This document shows positions 1 through 10,570 of a DNA stretch of 64,000 nucleotides, piece after piece. Source of the DNA: Brachionus plicatilis (Eukaryota; Rotifera; Eurotatoria; Ploima; Brachionidae); assembly GCA_010279815.1 (NCBI GenBank), contig QEOQ01000633.1, positions 267,453 through 331,452 on the forward strand, in the 5' to 3' direction. The translations under genes and the position numbers were made by a program. The stretch's first letter is position 1, and every line of letters starts with the position of its first letter. The notes under the pieces are model-generated. The model had not been told where the DNA came from. It saw nothing but the letters and a program-made list of their open reading frames with translations, and did no database searches.

Positions 1-1968
1 ACTCTTTTAACTTTAGATTTCTTCTTCGATTTCTTAAATTTTTTTACACTTTTTTTACCATTGAGCAAAAAACTAGACTCCATCAATATCATTTGATCTT
101 GAAACATCGAATTCTAGAAATTAAGAAGTAATTAATTTTTTATTGAGTCAACATTTTTGGACAAGGTTTCAAAAAACTTTATTTGTTGATTAGAATTTTA
201 TTTTACTAATCTTTTTTGATTTTTCTATATAAATATTTTGCTTATCTTTTTTATTTTTACTTTCCAAATAAAAATAAACTTACATCTAATGATGATTGAT
301 CCGTGGAATCAAATACACTATCAGGAAATATTTCCATGGATTTTTCAATTATGTCAATTTTTGTAGATTTTAAAACATTCAACTCACTGGACTGTTTCTT
401 AAAAATTTGTGATTTCAACAATATATTGTTTTACCAAAAGAAAATTTTAAAATAATAAAAAAAAATTTAATTTTATCAAAAGAGATAATATCGAACTTGA
501 ACTAGTCGAATCTTCTGAAGTATGTTTTCAGAGCTGGGATCATAAATCATTTCATTTAAGGAATTTTTCTAAAATTAATAGAAAAATTATTAATTTTTAA
601 ACTCAATTGGATAAAAAATATTTTGACAATTTATGCCTATTTTAATAGATAACAAATATGTTCGTCTTGAGAGACTATAAAAAAGGGAACTAAATTAATT
701 TTAGCATGTTTAAAAACTAAAAAATTAATAAAATTTTACCATAGATGATGAAAAACTTCTTGCTTTATTAATAAAATTATTGAAGGTTTTACTTGCTTCC
801 AAGCTTTTTTAAAATTCTTGAGAATTTTTAAAAGCGTAAGAAACAAAACCAGATGCAACTTTTTTCTGAGAATGTTTGATTTCCCTTAAAAAAAATTTGA
901 TTAAATAAGTCAAAATTTTGTTTTCTAAAAATTACGTACTAATTGAATCGGAAAGCACCATTTTTTTGTCGGTAACAAAATTGCTTGAACATTTGTTCTT
1001 TTTTGGTTCCATATTGATTTTCAATCGGAGTTTTAAAAATTATATCTAAAAAAGAAAAACGATATTTTAATTAAAAAATGAGATGTAAAAAACCGCAAAA
1101 ATAGACTTTGAAAATCTTTTTTGAATTCTAATAAAGAAATTCTTAAAAAATATTTGAAGTAGAAACGTAATTTAAATTAGTCCTTGGAAATTGAAAATCC
1201 AAATCCGCCACTAGTTTAAATTTTTTTAAAATTTGGATTTCCAATTCATTTAAGACTTGCCTTATAACGGTTTGAAATGTCACTTGGTTGATTTGACGGT
1301 CGATACGATTCTAAATTTTAATTCGTTCGTTTTTTTTAGAATCTGGGACTCTTTGATTGTTCGGTTTGTGTGGTCATTGATGCTTTGAATGAAAGGTTCG
1401 GTCGGTTTTGTATTGGTGTTGATATTTTTGAACGTTTCAATGGATCGGTATCGGCGTTCGTTTCCGACCATCAGTTAGACGGGGCAGTTTTAAATCGAAT
1501 TGGTACTGCTATTTTGGGCCTAGTTTAGTTAAATGGAAGGCTTCTGTCGGTAATGTAAGACGGTCGGTTTGAATGGACTGATCTTCGGCGTTTTAACTAG
1601 AAAATTAATCAAAATATTACATATTATTTGGTTTTTTAATTTTATTATCTTTGAGAAGTTAATTTTTTTGTCTTGAAAACTCTTGAAAACTCTTTTTAAT
1701 TCTAAAAATCGATTATTAATCCATTTATTTTTTGATCGAATTAAAATAATTTTTTGAGAATGTAGCATAACATGTTAAATCATTACCAATAAAAAAAATC
1801 TCATTCTGTTAATTTAAGAAATTTTTATACTTATTTTTTGATTGAGCATTTGATCATTTGATCATAAACTTCAACATGCCGAATCTTTGATCCATTTCAA
1901 GTGGTTTATGTGTTCGAAGATCTTGGCCAATTTAATTTTTCTGATGGTATAAAATTAAAATGGATTAA
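1..1968. other. AT-rich intergenic DNA, no gene recognised
   Basis: The stretch is made of A/T runs with stops in all frames. A slightly GC-richer patch near 1270-1570 contains repeated GGTCGGTTT-like words and a 63-codon minus-strand ORF (1280-1471), but no protein family is recognisable and the ORF length is unremarkable for such a patch. I see no convincing coding sequence, RNA gene or element end. Confidence 0.5.
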
Positions 1969-2122
1969 TTTTAAATGGGTATTTATATTAATTATTTAGT
2001 TGAAAAAATAAATTTTTTTTGGGTATTTATTTTTGTCAAAATTATTGAAAAAGAAATAAAAACTGGGTACATAAATTTTTGTTTCTTTAAAAATGATTAT
2101 TTGCTAAATACCCATTTAAAAA
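1969..2122. repeat. short TIR element (MITE), copy 1
   Basis: A segment of about 150 bp begins TTAAATGGGTATTTA and ends with the inverse, TAAATACCCATTTAA. Inside it contains the phrase GAAAAAGAAATAAAAACTGG. The same left end and interior recur at 22300-22454, where a MULE has landed in it. The inverted ends plus a second dispersed copy support a small non-autonomous DNA transposon. No coding capacity is present. Confidence 0.6.
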
Positions 2123-2126
2123 CTTT

Positions 2127-2205
2127 TATTTTCATATTTTAAATTTTAAAATGTCCCTATTTATTGAACTTTAATAGGTTTAAATATTTTAATTGATTTT
2201 CATTT
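2127..2205. repeat. dispersed repeat shared with 10968-11046
   Basis: About 79 bp starting TTTTCATATTTTAAATTTTAAAATGTCCC and running to ATTTTAATTGATTTT is nearly identical to 10968-11046 in the same orientation. Both lie beside other transposon debris. The element class is unknown. Confidence 0.55.
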
Positions 2206-2303
2206 AAATACTAGCTAATTAAAATTAAGGAATGAGAGGAGGATTTATTTAGAAATTTGCTTCGAAATGGTAAAACAACAAAATCCAATTCATTTTGATT
2301 TAA

Positions 2304-2558
2304 AACGGGTGGAAAGGTATTAAATCGAGACTCCCTAATTTCTATGATGAAGTTAAGTGGTATTTGATTATCTCTTCAAATTCGTGTGACTCAGAAAGAG
2401 CCTTTTCTAATTATAAATTATTTTCGACGAAAATGCTGAATATAATTGAGGACACTATTAGAATAAATAATTTTCCAGACCATTTCCAGATAAAGGATGA
2501 AGAGCAAGAAATTGATGATGATATTTTACCTTTGGCAGTAGACTGGGACAGTGATTAA
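2304..2558 (+). pseudogene. hAT-type transposase C-terminal remnant
   Basis: An open frame runs from after a stop at 2301-2303 to TAA at 2556-2558, about 84 codons. It contains FYDEVKWYLIISSNSCDSERAF followed by SNYKLFS, which resembles the C-terminal dimerisation region of hAT transposases (a Trp/Leu-rich stretch, then a Ser-rich turn and the SERxFS motif). The tail is acidic and ends in DWDSD. No zinc finger, catalytic residues or terminal repeats are visible upstream, so this is a fragment. The family call rests on the SER-F-S neighbourhood only. Other transposase families with similar C-termini cannot be excluded. Confidence 0.45.
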
Positions 2559-3810
2559 AAACTTTTTTTTATTTTTAAACAATTTATTTTTATCTTAAAT
2601 TTAACTATATTACTTAAATAACCGTAAATATAAAAAGATCTTATTACAAATAATAAAATTTAATTTGGCATTTTAATCGCATTTATTTTTCGCATTTTTA
2701 CAGCGTTTTACGACCCTAAAAACGCATTTTGGTGACGTCTCTGTTGACAATAAATGAATAATATGAGTAACGGTTTACATTAGTTTTTAAAATTTTTAAG
2801 TTTTTAATTTGTTGTCTTATTTTATTTTTGAACTTTTTTTATTTTTTTTATAGATCAATCAAATAAATATATTAGATTAAATGTTTTCAGTTGATTTAAT
2901 CATTTAATCAGATTTTAAGCGCAATCACAATAATTATTTTTGCTAAAAGAATTATTTTGTTTGCCTCTAACAATTTATAAACGGAACTAAAGCAGAAATT
3001 AAAATTAATCTATCGCAAGAAAATTAGATTTAATATAATTATTTGAAAGGGGCTATTTTCAAATAAATTCTAGCAAAAATCTTCGATAATCTTTTAAATT
3101 TCAACGATTAATTTAAAAAAAATCCATTTTGATTAATGTGATGGTATTGGTGCAATGTCAGATCGTTTAAAATGATCGAGCACCTATGACAGATCGGCTC
3201 GAGCGTTAGAAAAAAAAAATTTATAAATTTTTAAATATATAAAGAAAGAATTGATTTTTTTTTAGGTTTTGTTTAGTTTTGTTTTAACAAAAATTGTCTT
3301 TGAATAGAATCAAGTTTTGCAAATCTTATTTTCACTCAATTTTTTTTTAATCGTTAAAAAGAAAAAAATTATTTTTTTTCGCTTATTTTAATATTGTATT
3401 TTATAATTTGATGTTATTATTAAAATAGCATTAATAAATTAATTGCTGAATCTTAGCCAATATAGAAATTATAGAAAAAATGTTAGAGCCCAAATTTTTT
3501 TTAAATTATAAGACCCCAGAAGTCATTAAAGCTTCTATTTATTTAAAATAAAAACAAAGAGTTTTATGGCTCCTTTTATCCTTTATTGTACAATTTTATG
3601 TTATTATGATTATAAAAATATTTTAAAATTAACTGAATCTAAGAAAAAATTAGTGAAAAACAGCACAACATTTTTGACAAAACCAAAAAACTTAATGGTT
3701 CTTTATGTTAATATTAATATAATGTAATATGATGTGCAATATAGGAAGTATTCCTCTGTCAAAACCAAAGAATTCGAAAACCTATTGATATTTGCATTAC
3801 TTTGACGTGA
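2559..3810. other. AT-rich intergenic DNA
   Basis: No ORF, RNA gene or element end could be supported. A GC-richer patch near 3150-3205 has the words GATCGAGC and GGCTCGAGCG, similar in flavour to the palindromic patch at 50395-50530. Confidence 0.4.
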
Positions 3811-4149
3811 AATCAAGTAAATTTTGGCAAATTTGATGGTATTCAGATTCCTAATGTTACACAAATTAAACGCCTTGTAAAGAAAATAAGAAATCCTGAT
3901 GATGATGATCTTGCTAACGAGTTCGACCAAGTTGAATCTCAGTTAAACGATTTAAATATTCAAACAAGCAAATATTACGAGCTTAATGAGGCTTTTGCTT
4001 TTGGTCTCAAGATTGGTGACGGTTCTAATCATTTCTGATTGGTGATGGTTCAGAGTGGCATTTTTTTGCTGATTCCACATCTCTAAAGCTACTCAAATCG
4101 ATTATTACATCAAACAAGGTTTTACCCATTGCTTCGCCGCTGGAATATT
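3811..4149 (+). pseudogene. MULE-like transposase N-terminal remnant
   Basis: One frame is open from 3811 to a TGA at 4036-4038 and encodes a basic stretch (IKRLVKKIRNP), an acidic run (DDDDLANEF) and the phrase AFAFGLKIGDGS. A second frame repeats the end of that phrase (IGDGSEWHFFADSTSLKLL) up to about 4149. The layout, a short aromatic/Gly/Asp strand followed by a Thr-Ser-Leu-Leu segment, matches the region just before the catalytic domain in FLYWCH/MULE transposases such as those at 22660 and 31198. The frames are joined by a local duplication of about 25 bp (GATTGGTGACGGTTC then GATTGGTGATGGTTC). The rest of the gene is missing. Confidence 0.45.
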
Positions 4150-4904
4150 AAAAATTTTAAAAAAAGAGGAATTAAATTTAATTATTTGGGGGAGTATATT
4201 AAAATAGGGGCGCCGTCCTTTTTACTCTTCCTAGAATATTATTCCCTAAAAAATGCTAAAAAAGTAATTTAATAGAAAATATTTTATTCAAATTGTCAAT
4301 TATATCAATTATTTACTTATATCAATTAATTGTTGTTATTTCATCAGTTTTTAAACATTATTTTTATGAATTCTAGTCATATGTGTCTTTATTCCTATTG
4401 TCGTTTAATTGTATTTCTTCTCTATTCATAATTTTTGAATTAATGTGTGTGAACTAAATAAAACATTATTCAATTCAGCTTGCATGAGATTTTTCATTAT
4501 TTTCTGCAGCTGAGCTGAAAAAAATGGCATCACGTTGATTACCACGTACAAAAATCAAGAAAACTTGGGTTAAATTTCTGCAATATCCTCAAATCATACT
4601 AGTTAGACTGGAGTCCTCTGATAAGATGTTGAGACAAATGAAATTCTGTATAGGCATACATTTTTAGTTACAAATTAAACTTTAAAAAAAAAAATATTGT
4701 GCCCAGGGCTCCTAAAATAATTAACCCTTTAAAAAGTTTAGTTCTTTCAGACCGATGTATTCAATGATAAAATTCAAAATTATATATATTCTTATAGAGG
4801 ATAAAATTTGTTGTTCATTTGATAAAATCTGGTTTATATTTTTATTTTAAAAAAAGGGTGTGTTAATTTTATTTATTGAAAAACAGCCAAAAACAACGTT
4901 TTTT

Positions 4905-4990
4905 GTGGACAAATCTGATTAAATCACGACAATTTTCCTTAAATCTAATAAGTCAATGAAAGACATTTTGTAAATCAAATCCCTTTTTAT
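4905..4990 (+). pseudogene. fragment duplicated from the GPCR gene
   Basis: This segment, from GTGGACAAATCTGATTAAATC to about 4990, matches 7607-7690 inside the GPCR gene at roughly nine bases in ten over about 80 bp. The match covers the codons linking TM2 to TM3, including the conserved Cys codon of TM3. Similarity stops abruptly on the left and fades on the right. No ORF of useful length remains. It is best read as a partial duplicate or remnant of a paralogue lying 2.3 kb upstream in the same orientation. Confidence 0.85.
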
Positions 4991-5407
4991 TTTTCAATTT
5001 AATAGTATGTAGTCCCAGAGATCACTTGAGACCAAATTTTTTTTAAAATAAACTAGAGAAAATTATGAACAAATCTGTGATAATAAAAAAAAATTTATAC
5101 AAATAATAAAAAAAATTTTTTGTTTAATTTCACCACAAATTTATTAGAATTGACTCAAATATAAAAAATTTGAATTTTTATTATTACACAATAATTTTTT
5201 AAAACATAAGAATTTTTTTGAAAAATAAATACATCCAAAAACGGCGCAACATTAAAATGTGAACTGACACTTTTGTGAACTGGTGAACTGACGTTTTCGT
5301 GATCTTGAAAAAAAAAGTGTGAGCTATAGATCACACAAATAAAATATTTATTTTAGATGTCAAAAATATATAAAGTTATTTTTTTTCAATTAATTAATCA
5401 ATTTTAT

Positions 5408-5590
5408 TTGTTTCTTTTATGATCTTTGCTTTTGTGTAACATTAGACCCCATTCACCCTTGCACTTTTTCTCAATGCCTTTAGCCAAGCATAAATTGCAA
5501 ATTAGGTCTTCACCCACCACTGCCAAAATGTCATCAACTTTTGTGCTCGCTTCTTCAGCAATCGGCACATTTTTAAACGATTTTTTTTTA
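5408..5590 (-). pseudogene. zinc-finger coding remnant of a transposon
   Basis: On the minus strand an uninterrupted frame of about 60 codons reads through an acidic/aliphatic part (TKVDDILAVVGEDLICNLC) into a CNLC...WGLMLHKSKDHK pattern. That is a Cys-x2-Cys then His-x5-His zinc finger of the BED/U1-like kind found in many DNA transposon proteins. The minus-strand zinc-finger piece at 11635-11774 is of similar character (KLHMSKKHKE). The parent element is not identified and no start codon or ends are evident. Confidence 0.35.
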
Positions 5591-5599
5591 ATTAGTAAG

Positions 5600-7190
5600 A
5601 ACCTGTAGAAGAAGATGCTTATCTAATCGGTAATTGTAGAGCCCACAATTTGATGCCTTCATTTATCAAACCAATCGGTTTTTTGAAAAGAGAAAAAAAA
5701 GAATTGTAAATTTACAAAAATTTATCACAAATATCACAAATTTCTTTATTTTCCATTTTCAAAATTATTAGCAAATTAATTAATTATATATTACTAGGAA
5801 CCCATGGTATTACCTAAAGTTTTTAGCAAATATTAGACCTTTTGATAGTTTTATGTTAGATGACTTTACAACTCTTAATTCAATGGATAATTAATATGTA
5901 AACGATGTGGATAATGAAATGGGTTTAATTTTTTAATAAGAAATTTTGAGCATTCGTATTTAGTATCATAATTTTTATTCTAAGTGAATAGCTTACTCTT
6001 ATCTTTTTTATTATCATAAAAAACTATGGAGAATGGTAATGGGTGAGTCTGCAAGGTTTTACGGAATTAACAAAGAAATTTTACATTCTAAAATGACAAT
6101 GCCTGTTAAATAATTTTTAATATTTTTTATTAATTAAATTTGAAATTTTTTGAAAGATCAATTTTCAGAAATAAACATTATCTTAATATTAACCCTTAGG
6201 AATTTTTATATTCTTTTAAGGAATTCTTCAAAAAACATATTAAATTATTTATTTGTTTTCTTACCGAGATAAAGCTATTTCAGAATAGATTATTAAAAAA
6301 AATCAAAATAAAATTTAATTTTTTTTTTTTTTGTAAATGAAATAAAGAAAAAAAAACAATTAATAAATCATTGTGTCAAAATATGTGTCAAATTTTTGTT
6401 TTCAATTTAATATTTACCGTTAGTTAATTGACCGTGTGAATTATTTTTTTCTTTATAGATAGCTAACTTTTTTACACCATGTAATCAAATATATTGGTAA
6501 AACGATTGGGTGCATTGGCATAAAAAAATTGCTGTATTTTTAAATATAAAGATAGCAAGTGAGAAAAAAACTAATTAGTTCATATAAAATTTTTCACACG
6601 ATTTTGTATCTTTTTCGGTAGTTTCATTTCGATTCTTGGTCTTTTTGAAACTAATTCATCTTAAAAATCTTCGTCTGATTCCATTCTTCTTGGAGCTGGA
6701 GTTGAAGCTTGTGTTTCAGTTGGTTGAAAACGGAGAGCTTTATATGCTTTTTTGGGTCTTTCTTTTTTTTTCATTTGATTGAATTGGAATATCCAAGCTC
6801 ACAGAGTCAAAATTTCAATTTTTTTTGCACGCCGCGATTGAAATTTGGTGATAAGATGTTTTTAAGCGAACAAATACAAGAGCTCAAAGTCCATTGATTT
6901 TCGTTTAATTTCAGGCGATGAATAGTGTAAATTTGCATTATTATTTCGTCAAAATTCGACCATTTCTTCTTAATTAAAGATTGAATTTAGTTTGGAGTTT
7001 TCTTAATAATACAGAAACTAAAAGTAATAAAATAAGTATCGCATTTTATTAAAAAATCAATTTGAAAATTTTGAATAATTTGAACTGTTTCTGGTTAATT
7101 AATATTCTACTCAATTTTTTGTTATATTATTTAATAAATTAAAATTACACTAAAATAGAAAATAATTGCAGCAGTGTAAAATTTATACGA
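5600..7190. other. AT-rich intergenic DNA upstream of the GPCR
   Basis: No large gene is seen apart from the 37-codon minus-strand ORF at 6661-6774, listed separately. The last 40 bases before the GPCR start include a pyrimidine-rich stretch ending in ATAG at about 7212-7227 that could serve as a 3' splice site for a 5'-UTR intron. Confidence 0.4.
6661..6774 (-). CDS. small basic-to-acidic ORF remnant
   Basis: A 37-codon minus-strand frame starts at an ATG, runs through a basic section (ERPKKAYKALRFQPTETQ), a Pro/Thr/Ser spacer, and ends in ESDEDF and a TAA. Composition is far from that expected of random A/T-rich DNA, where Lys/Asn/Ile/Phe would dominate. It therefore looks like the C-terminal tail of a once larger protein, perhaps transposon-encoded. 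No family is recognised and no upstream exon could be linked. Confidence 0.25.
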   Translation of the reverse strand: MKKKERPKKAYKALRFQPTETQASTPAPRRMESDEDF

Positions 7191-7237
7191 ATTTATTTAT
7201 TTTAAATTTATTTCGTTTTAATCATAGATTCAATTTA

Positions 7238-7252
7238 ATGATTAATGAATAA
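7238..7252 (+). promoter_or_regulatory. four-codon upstream ORF overlapping the GPCR start
   Basis: An ATG at 7238 opens a four-codon frame (Met-Ile-Asn-Glu-stop) whose stop TAA at 7250-7252 lies just inside the GPCR coding region, so it overlaps the main ATG at 7245 in another frame. If the mRNA 5' end lies upstream of 7238 this small ORF would intercept scanning ribosomes and favour leaky scanning or reinitiation. Whether it is in the transcript depends on the unmapped start site and the possible splice acceptor at about 7227. Confidence 0.35.
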
Positions 7253-8450
7253 TTTATCACTCGAAAATAAAAACATTGGTCAAAACTTTTCCCAATTGAG
7301 CATGCCACTCAATCGAGGACTTATTTTGGCCAAGTTGGACAACAAAACTCTTTCCGATGACATTCAATCCATCAATCTTGACCATCAGATCGAACTATTT
7401 TACAACATATCAAAATGGCTAAATCCTATTTGTGTAACAATCATCACTCTATTTGGTCTGTATGGTAACATTATGTCATTGGTAATACTTTCAAGTAAAA
7501 CTTTCAAAAAAAAATCATTAATAATTCTTCGCATGTATCTGCTATTCCTGTCTGCAAGCGACTTGCTAGTTCTAATATTCCACTATGTAGACTTTACTTT
7601 CATCTCGTGGACAAATCTGATTAAATCAAGACAATTTTCTTTAAATCTAATAAGTCGATCTAAGACATTTTGTAAATTAATTCCATTTTTGAGAAATCTA
7701 TTCCGAACAATGTCAGTCTATTGTCTAGTTCTTCTCTCAATTCAGCGCATTTTTTCACTCTATTACCCCATGGTAAAATCAAAATGGTCCAATTTAAAAT
7801 TTAATAGATATTTAATTTTTTTTACTTTGCTATTTGCTCTCTTGATTAATTGGCACAATTTGATCTTGAACGATTTGGTCGCTCATAGCAAAAAAAAAAA
7901 AATATTCTGTTCCATAGATCGAAATTTTTTCCACTATCAGTTCATTTTAGATTTAAAATACATTATATTCACAATTATTATACCATTTATTATTATTATT
8001 GGCATTAGTGTTATCATTTACAAAAAGATAAAGTTTATATTAACATTAAAGAGAAGAGAGTCAATGCAATTTTTGCCAAAAAAATTAATCAAATCAAATC
8101 AAATTTTGGTTCATGACAGATTACCAAGCGTACATTCTGTAAGAGCTGCCTATTTGACTTTAATTTTATCCAAGTGGTTCGTCATTTTGCATCTACCCTA
8201 CGCAATTATTTGGTCTTTATTGCATTTTCAGCTGAGGGAAGAAACTATTCAAGCTGAAAATATATTGCTCCATCTTATCAACCCCAAGTCGGATGAAAAT
8301 GAAAACCAAAAATATTTGCTCAAAACTTTGCTCAATTTGTTTGAAATCATGGATATTTTGAATTATTCAGTCAACTTTTTTAAACTCATTATGAATGTAT
8401 CATTATTTAGAAAGACCCATAACCGAATGTTTTGTACTCATAAAATCTGA
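7245..8450 (+). CDS. rhodopsin-class (class A) G-protein-coupled receptor, FMRFamide-receptor-like
   Basis: This is an intronless 401-residue seven-helix receptor predicted to sit in the plasma membrane and couple an extracellular ligand, most likely a neuropeptide, to G proteins. The N-terminal 55 residues carry N-glycosylation sites (NLS, NFS, NKT, NIS). TM1 (61-83) has the GLYGN motif, TM2 (95-117) has LSASDL with the conserved Asp, and TM3 (141-170) begins with Cys143, which can pair with Cys222 in extracellular loop 2. TM5 is near 238-262, TM6 near 301-326 with FVILHLPY, and TM7 near 361-386. Two signatures are unusual. The DRY/ERY box at the end of TM3 is Gln-Arg-Ile (167-169), and the TM7 NPxxY is replaced by NYSVNFFKLI. 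The loss of the acidic residue can alter basal activity in other receptors. A partial copy of this gene lies at 4905-4990. The FMRFamide-receptor-like label is a tentative judgement from overall layout; the GPCR call is firm. Confidence 0.85.
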   Translation: MNNLSLENKNIGQNFSQLSMPLNRGLILAKLDNKTLSDDIQSINLDHQIELFYNISKWLNPICVTIITLFGLYGNIMSLVILSSKTFKKKSLIILRMYLLFLSASDLLVLIFHYVDFTFISWTNLIKSRQFSLNLISRSKTFCKLIPFLRNLFRTMSVYCLVLLSIQRIFSLYYPMVKSKWSNLKFNRYLIFFTLLFALLINWHNLILNDLVAHSKKKKIFCSIDRNFFHYQFILDLKYIIFTIIIPFIIIIGISVIIYKKIKFILTLKRRESMQFLPKKLIKSNQILVHDRLPSVHSVRAAYLTLILSKWFVILHLPYAIIWSLLHFQLREETIQAENILLHLINPKSDENENQKYLLKTLLNLFEIMDILNYSVNFFKLIMNVSLFRKTHNRMFCTHKI

Positions 8451-9689
8451 TTGAAAATTTTTTTATTTTTTAAAATTTTAATAAGTCAAATCGAAGTTCA
8501 AATCAAATTAAAAAAATCAATGAGAAAACTAAAAACAACTCAACAAACTTTGAGTATTTTAAATACATTTCAAACAAAAAACAAAGTCGTCTAATTTGTA
8601 GTGTTGTGTTGCGGTCCTGGAAAGGCCAGTCCAAAACGGACGGTCAAAAAGACCGGCCTTTAAAAAAAAAAACATAGATTTAAGTGTAACATGTATTGTA
8701 TTATAATTTAAAGAAATTAGTAAAATTATTTGTTAATGATTTTATTAAGAACAAAATTTTTTTTTTTTTTAATCTAAATAATATACTGAAGTTAGATTAG
8801 TAAAAAACATTTAAACAGGACGAATCAATCAAATTGTCTACATTAGTGTTGTAAATAAATAGCATTTGAATTTACTTTTAAATAATTAAATTAATTTTTA
8901 AATTTTAGTTTGAATTTAAACAAATTTTTTATTTGACTTTAAATTTAAACCCAGAATAATAATTAAATTTAAATTAAAATTTGAATCATAATTCAATTCA
9001 ATTTAGAATTTAAAAAAGTCAAATTATTAAGCTTTTATTTGAAAATCAAAACGGAAATTTAAATTTATTTTGGTGGTTTTTATAGTAAGTGTATTAATTC
9101 TAAAACGTAATTAACTAATAAATTCTAAAAATAAAGTTTTTTCCATTTTTTTTCTTTTTCCAATTATTATATTTTTTGTTCAAGGTCTTAGGTCAACAAT
9201 ATATAAATATTATTTTTTATTTTATTAAAAACAAATTTATATTCCTAAAAATGAGTCAAACTCAAAGTTTTTTTAGAAGCACCTTTTACTTCTCGATCGA
9301 TAAACAAAAAGCAATAAATTAAAAGATCTCTTTCCACAATAATTCAATTAAAATTAGAAAATTTTAGTAAATAAAAATGCTGATATTTCACTGTTGAATA
9401 TAGTAATACTCAAGCAATATGCTTGGTCATTTGAAAAAAAAGCATGCTATGGAATTGGGATATCAGCATAAAATTTTAGTAGGTTTTAGTTATATCCGAA
9501 AATTTAAATTAGTCAAATTGTTTAAGTAATTTTAATTAAAACATAATTTAAATAGAATTTAGAATTATTTAAGTTAATCTTGGAATTTAAATATTTTTTG
9601 AGTTTAAATTTGAATCCAAATTTAATGTTAAATTTAAATCGAAATAAATTGAATAATTTGTTCAAATTGCCAATTTGATTTACAATACT
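8451..9689. other. AT-rich intergenic DNA with small repeats
   Basis: No gene is seen. A short GC-richer palindromic patch at about 8610-8660 reads GGCCAGTCCAAAACGGACGG then AAAGACCGGCC, so GGCC/GACCGGCC words face each other. Stretches at 8870-9060 and 9530-9660 are rich in AATTTAAAT words and read as simple A/T repeats. Confidence 0.4.
9377..9469. repeat. 93-bp inverted-repeat hairpin
   Basis: The segment starts ATGCTGATAT and ends ATATCAGCAT, a 10-bp perfect inverted terminus, with further partial pairing inside (AGCAATATGCTTGG against AGCATGCTATGG). It could be a tiny MITE or a foldback remnant. Only one copy was noticed in the window. Confidence 0.35.
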
Positions 9690-10060
9690 AGTCTACATCA
9701 ACACCTGGAAAACAATATTTTACCATTTGTTGAGCTACTATTTGAGCCAAATGTCCCTTGGATTTTTCAACAAGATGGTGCTTCGGCATATACCGCTCAC
9801 TCAGTAAGCGACTGGTTTAAAGAACCGAGCATTGAGGTTCTGTCATGATCTCAGCAGATCTCAACCCAATCCAGAACAAATGGTCATACATGGATGCCAA
9901 AATGGTAAACATTAGAGTAACCTGTATTGAGCATTTAAAAGAGGTTTTACACAAAAATTGGTTAAAGATTCCGACTGAGTATGTGAAAAAATTGATTGAA
10001 TCTATGCCAAAAAGATTTTTGGCTTGTTATAACACCAAAGGCGGTCATTTTAAATATTAA
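9690..10060 (+). pseudogene. Tc1/mariner transposase remnant
   Basis: Two adjoining frames make the C-terminal half of a Tc1-like DDE transposase. The first, up to about 9848, contains the second catalytic strand (FQQDGASAYTAHSVSDWF). The second (9845-10060) contains SADLNPIQNKWSYMD and ends at a natural C-terminus near TKGGHFKY. A short deletion at about 9843 shifts the frame between them, in the place where these enzymes normally have a WP segment. The third catalytic residue, normally Glu in NPIEN, reads Gln here, so the copy is dead twice over. The N-terminal HTH domains and the TIRs are not visible. Confidence 0.85.
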
Positions 10061-10429
10061 ATTTTAAATTAATTTCTTAACTTTTGAACTGTTTTTTTTT
10101 ATTAATTGTATCGATTTTTTCTTTATGTATTTTTTTTTTCACTTTATTTTTTTTTTGGATTGATGATAAATAAAAATTTTAAAAATCGAGAAACTACATT
10201 CAAGTTTCATAAAATTAAGATTTTGATCAATTATAAACCAAATTATATACAAAATACCTTTCTTTTTAATGTGTCTTCTTCACCAATCTTGATTTTATCT
10301 ACAAACAAGGTTTTCCTACTTGAAAAAATCAAGCAAAAAAATTCTTTGACTACTTCATATCTATTTTATTTAAATTACACCATTCACTTAAATTTTTAAT
10401 TGTAAAATTTAAACTTATCAAAACTATTT
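10061..10429. other. AT-rich sequence between transposon remnants
   Basis: A plus-strand ORF of 97 codons (10106-10399) is present but is dominated by Phe, Lys, Asn, Ile and Leu from A/T runs, and no motif is recognisable. I treat it as chance. Confidence 0.35.
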
Positions 10430-10570
10430 CAAGGTCTTTATCAGAGATAGTTTATGTTTCGTCATCTGCAAACATTTTGACGTTCAAATATTTATATTAA
10501 AATGATAAATCATTGACAAAAATAAGAAAAACAGTGGACCTAAAAAAGATCCCTGTGGTACACCTAACTT
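10430..10570 (-). pseudogene. non-LTR retrotransposon reverse transcriptase fragment
   Basis: On the minus strand, starting near 10568, the sequence encodes GVPQGSFLGPLFF, the canonical palm motif of non-LTR reverse transcriptases. A frameshift is followed by FVNDLSF and, after another stop, by MFADDET with the catalytic FADD box. The spacing between these motifs is as expected for a jockey/CR1-like enzyme. At least two frameshifts or stops make it inactive. Sequence beyond both ends is not readable as RT, so this is an internal scrap. Confidence 0.75.

Noticed and set aside
5426..5608. Plus-strand ORF of 60 codons
   Set aside because: It is the shadow of the minus-strand zinc-finger frame, which has the better composition and a recognisable motif.
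10106..10399. 97-codon plus-strand ORF
   Set aside because: Phe/Lys/Asn/Ile composition from A/T runs and no motif.
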